The notes below the pieces were generated by a model, which was given only the letters and a program-made list of their open reading frames with translations, was not told the DNA's origin and did no database searches. Shown here piece by piece: positions 59,407 to 64,000 of a stretch of 64,000 nt of DNA (position 1 is the stretch's first letter; every line of letters begins with the position of its first letter). The DNA is from Nemania diffusa (taxonomy: Eukaryota; Ascomycota; Sordariomycetes; Xylariales; Xylariaceae). Where the stretch lies: positions 3,534,001-3,598,000 of the forward strand of contig JBBPUQ010000002.1 in the NCBI GenBank assembly GCA_038501195.1, in the 5' to 3' direction. A program made the position numbers and the translations under genes.

Positions 59407-62400
59407 ATGTCCTCTCTTAAGGCTGCGACTGTCTCTAATAGAACCATCAAACGAAAGAGGAGGCGAGCAGGTTCTGATCAAGAACACGCCACGTCCGAAG
59501 ATAACGCTCCAGTGCCCGTGGATCACACTGATGCCACAAGTCTGGCGACTCATAATGGCGACACTAGCATCGATAATTTAGCAAAAGAAAAAGAACCAGG
59601 TGTGGTGAAAGCTACGTCAGATCGGAAGAAGAAGAAAAAGGCTGCAACAGGCATACAAGCGGTTGAGTGCCTGATCGACTGGCCCCTGCAGTTTACCGAG
59701 TTAGAGAAGACTCATCGAGCCCTGAACTTGATATTCACGTTCTGTTCTACTAGGAAGCATCTTGCTACGACATTTGATACTATTCGTTCGGCGGTTGAAT
59801 CCCATACGAAACGGGAGCTGACGGTCGAAGATGTAGCTGCTATCGCGGCGATACGGCCAGAAGGCGTCTTTTTTGGTTATGTAGATGAAGTCATGTTACA
59901 GATTGATATAAAAGGTGCAGAGCGGGATATAACCTTCAAATCTGGCCCTTCGAGGAACATCACTATACAAGGACCCGCCCCGGATGCATCAGTAGGAGGC
60001 CTGACTGGCATGGATGACATTGGAAGCCGACACCCAGACACCCTGCCTTCCAGTGGAAAGGAAGTGTTGTTTTTCGAGTTTGTGGACGGTGATTTGAAGC
60101 GCCAAGTTCAAAGTAAGAAGTCCGGGGAACCTGTGAACCCGTCTAGACGGCTTCGAGATGAAGACCTGAAAATGCCCGTGTATAGTCAAAAGCAAATGAC
60201 TACCTTGATCGAGAAGCGCAACCAGAAGTTCTCCAATGCTATCAGTGCCTTCCTCAACCGCTGCGTCGAAGAGAAACTTGACCCAGAAGTATTGCTACGC
60301 CAAGAGGCCGAGGTGTATATTCCTGCCCCATCTGAACCTGAGCTCGTCACGCCAACATCTGAGTTAAACACTCTTCCGAAATCTATTCCAAAGGAGAGAA
60401 AAGCCATTCCAGAGATCGTTCAAGAACTCAAGGATAGTCCATGGTACACAGGTCAGATCGTGCCTGACGGCCATCGGGTCTTTGATGCGCAGGAACCCGT
60501 TTATGGCGAGCTTGATTTCGTGCTAAGCCAGGATATGGTGAATGCTCTCTACAACGCCAAGGGCATAATCCAATTCTACGCCCATCAAGCTGAAGCTATA
60601 AACAGTCTCCGTTCTGGTCGCAATGTTGTCGTTTCTACATCTACAAGTTCTGGAAAGTCATTAATCTACCAACTTCCAGTTTTACATGCGTTAGAGCAAG
60701 ACTCTAATACCCGTGCGATGTATATATTCCCTACGAAAGCGCTAGCTCAGGATCAAAAGAGGAGTTTAAAGGACATGCTCGGGTACTTGGCCGGCTTGGA
60801 AAGTGTACTTGTTGAAACATTCGATGGTGACACGCCTATGCGTGAGCGGAATCAGATACGCGATGAAGCCCGAATCATCTTCACAAATCCGGACATGTTA
60901 CATATCACCATATTGCCCCAAGAAGATCGATGGAGGACGTTTCTTAGGAACCTACGCTACGTAGTCGGTGAGTGACTTCTATATAGCCTACCGGAGTACG
61001 TTGCTAATAGCTCTCAAGTCGATGAATTGCATTACTATAATGGTCTAATGGGATCTCACGTTGCTTTTGTCATGAGGAGACTTCGGCGAATTTGTGCGGC
61101 GGTCGGCAATCGCAAGGTGAGGTTCATATCCTGTTCCGCTACTGTGGCAAACCCACAAGAACATTTTAAGACGATATTTGGCATCAACGATGTGCACCTA
61201 ATTGACTTTGATGGATCGCCGTCCGGTCGAAAAGAGTTCCTTTGCTGGAACACACCTTACAGGGACCCCGGCGATCCCTCTAGTGGCCGTGGCAGTGCTC
61301 TTGCGGAGTGCGCTCGCCTTTTCTGTCAACTTATTCTCAGGGGTGTCCGTGTTATAGCATTCTGTCGGGTCAGGAAACAGTGCGAAGAGCTAGTTACAGC
61401 TACGAGGTCTGAACTTGAATCACTTGGTCGTTCAGAATGTGCCGCTCGTGTGATGGGATATCGTGGTGGGTACACACCGCAGGACCGTCGCAGAATAGAG
61501 AGCGAGATGTTCGAAGGCAAATTGATAGGCATTATTGCTACTACAGCTCTTGAACTAGGCGTTGACATCGGTACTCTAGACTGTGTGATCACTCTCGGGT
61601 TTCCTTATACTATTGCGAATTTGCGACAGCAGAGTGGGAGAGCGGGCAGGAGAAACAAAGACTCCCTCTCTATTCTAGTGGGAGACGGCTTTCCTTCAGA
61701 TCAGCATTACATGCAGAATCCAAACGAGCTATTCACCAAGCCCAACTGCGAGCTGCAAGTTGATCTCAACAATATGCTAGTCCTCGAAGGTCACATACAA
61801 TGCGCAGCTTACGAAATGCCAATTAGACCAGCTGAGGATGCCCATTATTTTACGCCGGATCTTGCTAAGCTGTCTGAAGAACGCCTGGTTAAAGATGAGC
61901 TGGGTTATTATCACTGCCACGACAGGTTTCGACCAACACCAGCAAAATTCGTGGCCATTCGGGACACAGAAGACGACCACTTCGCCATTGTCGACATTTC
62001 ACACGGACAGAATATTGTTCTCGAGGAACTTGAGGCATCAAGGGCTTTTTTCACTTTATATGATGGCGCCATCTTCCTCCATCAAGGCAACTCTTACCTT
62101 GTTCGTGATTTCCAGCCTGATCGTAAAATAGCCAAGGTGGAAAAGGTGAAGGTGGAATGGACGACACGACAGAGGGATTTTACCGACATCGACCCCATAG
62201 AGTGCGAAGCTATCCGAAAATTTTCAGGGTCGTTGTCCCGGGCATTTTATGGTTCAATCCGCATCACGCAGAACGTCTTTGGCTATTTCAAAGTAGACAA
62301 GCGCCAACGGATTCTTGATGCTGTGCAAGTAGATAATCCCCCCATCATCCGACATAGCAAGGGCCTGTGGCTGGACGTCCCTAAGAGAGCCCTCGAAATT

Positions 62401-62994
62401 CTTGTCGATCGCCGCTTTCATGTAGCTGGAGCCATTCATGCTGCAGAGCATGCTGTCATGAGTCTCATGCCTAACTTTGTCATAAGCATGCCTGGCGACG
62501 TACGAACCGAATGCAAGGTGGGCTTGAAAGAATTCGCACAGAAGGAAACTTCAAGAAAACGTCCAGCTCGCTTAACATTCTACGATGCGAAAGGAGGCGC
62601 CAATGGATCTGGCATCAGTACTAAAGCTTTTGAGTTCATCGAAATGCTTCTGGTTCAAGCACTAGAGCGTGTTCAGCATTGCCATTGCGAATCAGGCTGC
62701 CCCGAGTGTGTGTGCTCAGAGCTCTGCAAAGAAGCAAATGAGGTCATGAGCAAGGCAGGAAGCTCAGTCATCCTGAAATCATTGTTGAACATAGAGATCG
62801 ATATCGATGCGCTACCTATGGGTCCTGAAGAAATGAGCCCAGCCGGTATTGAGACTGTGGTGCTGGCAAAGCCTGTGCTAGCACGACGCATACTTCTCGT
62901 TGACGGTGTGGAGGTTAATGCCGAGGATGATGAGAATCTTACAGTATTAGAACAATCAGAGGTGCAGGGGAACAACACGAGCTCCTCTGAATAA
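59407..62994 (+). CDS. HRQ1: RecQ4-like DNA helicase Hrq1
   Basis: ATP-dependent 3'-5' DNA helicase of the Hrq1 family (fungal relative of human RECQ4), acting in interstrand-crosslink repair and genome maintenance. Exons 59407-60967 and 61019-62994, 1178 residues; the 51-bp intron splits the codon before the Walker B motif, joining RYVVV to DELHYYNG. The N-terminal part is basic with KRKRRR and RKKKKK nuclear signals. Helicase motifs: Q-like FYAHQAEAI, Walker A STSSGKS (about residue 411), PTKALAQDQ, TNPDMLH, DELH, SATVANP, then ALELGVDIG and QQSGRAGRR (about 725). The C-terminal metal-binding domain has CHCESGCPECVCSELC (about 1074). An ATG five bases upstream, in another frame (59402), overlaps the start. 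The acidic tail ends NTSSSE. Confidence 0.95.
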
Positions 62995-63261
62995 CTAGCT
63001 CTCTAATAGTATAATATATCCTTACATTATTTTCCTTTTTGTTATGATGTACCCACGCCATTGAAAGATCTAGATTGTGCGGGTTCGATACATAACTCTG
63101 GCCATGTAGAGCGAATACCTAGAGTCATAACTCCCTCTCAAACGGTATCCCTCTAATCTTCCTCCTCTTTCTCCGGACACTCCACTTTATAATGACTGTA
63201 TACGCCACCTTTTCAACTACAATTAATGTTTGTTGAATTTGTTGTCGTTAGTTAGGACCTA

Positions 63262-63675
63262 CATCCATAACAATGCATATATTGCGGTTGATGGCCATAT
63301 TCACCACCTGATATCCATTAGGATATACTAACCTGCTTGAAGAAGCCAGCGACACTTAGATGTTCTACGGAGATCGGGTGTAGACTAGGATTCGTGCTCA
63401 TTTGCGAAGTGACCAAATCCTCTACCTGATTCTTAATGGTTAGTAACGCATACCATATAACGTCTGTTGGAATGCTGATGGTGGCCGTGTTAGCACGACT
63501 TACACGTATAACAATGCGGTTCATTCGCGTAATGGCCATATTCCCCACCTGAAGACAGTCAGCGGCCGGTAATTCTTACATAGCCATAGCGAATGCGACA
63601 GCACGGTTAGTTGGGTGCAACACACATTTATCACAGTGCAAATCGTTTGCATAATGGCCAGGTTCCTTGCCTTGC
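63262..63675 (-). repeat. Degenerate ~120-bp tandem repeat in a HET gene tail
   Basis: Four diverged copies of a unit anchored on the plus-strand block GGCCATATTCCCCACCTGA. They lie near 63656 (poor copy), 63534, 63410 and 63293, spaced 122, 124 and 117 bp. The best pair, 63503-63552 and 63262-63311, shares ATAACAATGC...TGGCCATATTC-CACCTGA. On the minus strand each anchor encodes QVxNMAI-like residues and is preceded by CAG and followed by GTAAGT/GTAGGT-like and CTAAC-like signals. Confidence 0.6.
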
Positions 63676-64000
63676 GCATAATTTTGTCAGCCGATACTAT
63701 TGCTAATTGCATGGGGTGGGTGGTGCCCGACGAACACTTATAACATATGACTACGCGGGACTGTTGAGAGTTCTCAGCACTTCTCGTCCGTGATCTGTGG
63801 TTCGCGAGCGTAGAGATGCTTTTAGGGCTTGGTGCCCACGACCTCACAGTCGTAGGCATAGAGGCGCTGTCAGCCACTCGGGAAGGTAGTCCATCAATTT
63901 CTGCACGAAGTCGCTTATGAGCATGATCCTTCCCCTCGCCGTATATGAGTGGTAAAAAGACGCCGAAGATGCCCAGTAAGGAATACACTATATCTCTGTA
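63521..64000 (-). CDS. HET-domain protein, C-terminal part (truncated by window edge)
   Basis: Partial heterokaryon-incompatibility-type protein entering from the right. The visible start reads YRDIVYSLLGIFGVFLPLIYGEG then HAHKRLRAEI, the hallmark end of the HET domain in HET-E/HET-6-like proteins, which trigger cell death or control vegetative incompatibility after non-self recognition. The frame is open at the edge, so the beginning lies outside the window. The remainder to the stop at 63521 is Ser/Arg-rich and unlike known effector domains. It runs into the decayed repeat array. A GTAAGA...CTGAC...CTTCAG segment (about 63551-63581) would join this frame to a following one (VGNMAITRMNR), but would be an intron of only about 31 nt. 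Exon structure past the HET motif is uncertain, and the tail may be pseudogenised. Confidence 0.7.
   Translation of the reverse strand, partial: YRDIVYSLLGIFGVFLPLIYGEGKDHAHKRLRAEIDGLPSRVADSASMPTTVRSWAPSPKSISTLANHRSRTRSAENSQQSRVVICYKCSSGTTHPMQLAIVSADKIMRKARNLAIMQTICTVINVCCTQLTVLSHSLWLCKNYRPLTVFRWGIWPLRE

Overview
The window looks like nuclear DNA of a filamentous ascomycete (Pezizomycotina, most likely a sordariomycete). The genes have short introns, mostly 45-110 bp, with GTRNGT donors, CTAAC-like branch sites and YAG acceptors. The gene set fits: a HET-domain protein, a class VI-like chitin synthase, assimilatory nitrate reductase, an EF-hand alternative NADH dehydrogenase, and Alternaria-allergen-1-like small secreted proteins. 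Intergenic DNA is AT-rich and full of short TAGG/CCTA runs. No tRNA, rRNA, CRISPR or complete autonomous transposon was recognised by eye.

Layout. 1-3.4 kb: one unrecognised proline-rich minus-strand gene. 3.4-7.7 kb: synaptojanin-type phosphoinositide phosphatase (-). 8.9-10.2 kb: 14-3-3 gene with an 8-nt microexon (-). 12.7-13.9 kb: secreted class 3 lipase (-). 14.8-17.3 kb: a small secreted cysteine protein (-) and a broken relative of it (-). 18.2-19.0 kb: histidine-phosphatase-fold protein lacking the catalytic histidine (+). 19.9-24.8 kb: sulfite reductase beta subunit (-), divergent from ribose-5-phosphate isomerase (+, 26.1-27.2 kb). 27.6-28.6 kb: Rab6/Ypt6 GTPase (-), divergent from NOP53 (+, 30.2-31.6 kb). 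32.4-34.6 kb: external NADH dehydrogenase (+). 35.1-37.9 kb: nitrate reductase (-) with a GATA/NIT4-like upstream region. 40.6-44.7 kb: UPF2 (+). 44.7-49.3 kb: a gene-poor interval with a 394-bp MITE-like element. 49.3-51.8 kb: chitin synthase (+). 53.5-55.5 kb: Yrb2-like Ran-binding protein (+). 57.7-58.9 kb: RRM-like protein (+). 59.4-63.0 kb: HRQ1 helicase (+). 63.3-64.0 kb: the 3' part of a HET-domain gene (-) entering from the right edge, with a decayed repeat array.

The genes are mostly unrelated housekeeping functions: membrane traffic (phosphoinositide phosphatase, Rab6), nitrogen and sulfur assimilation (nitrate reductase, sulfite reductase), RNA and ribosome metabolism (UPF2, NOP53, Yrb2), genome maintenance (HRQ1) and cell wall (chitin synthase). 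They do not form a metabolic cluster. The accessory material is the secreted-protein pair, the MITE-like element and the HET gene. The most unusual signals are the HET-tail repeat units that carry splice-like signals, the histidine-less phosphatase, two intragenic high-GC3 patches, and several odd splicing events (8-nt exon, GC-AG intron, in-frame alternative exon). Exon boundaries were inferred by hand from splice signals plus restoration of conserved protein sequence; no alignment or transcript evidence was available.
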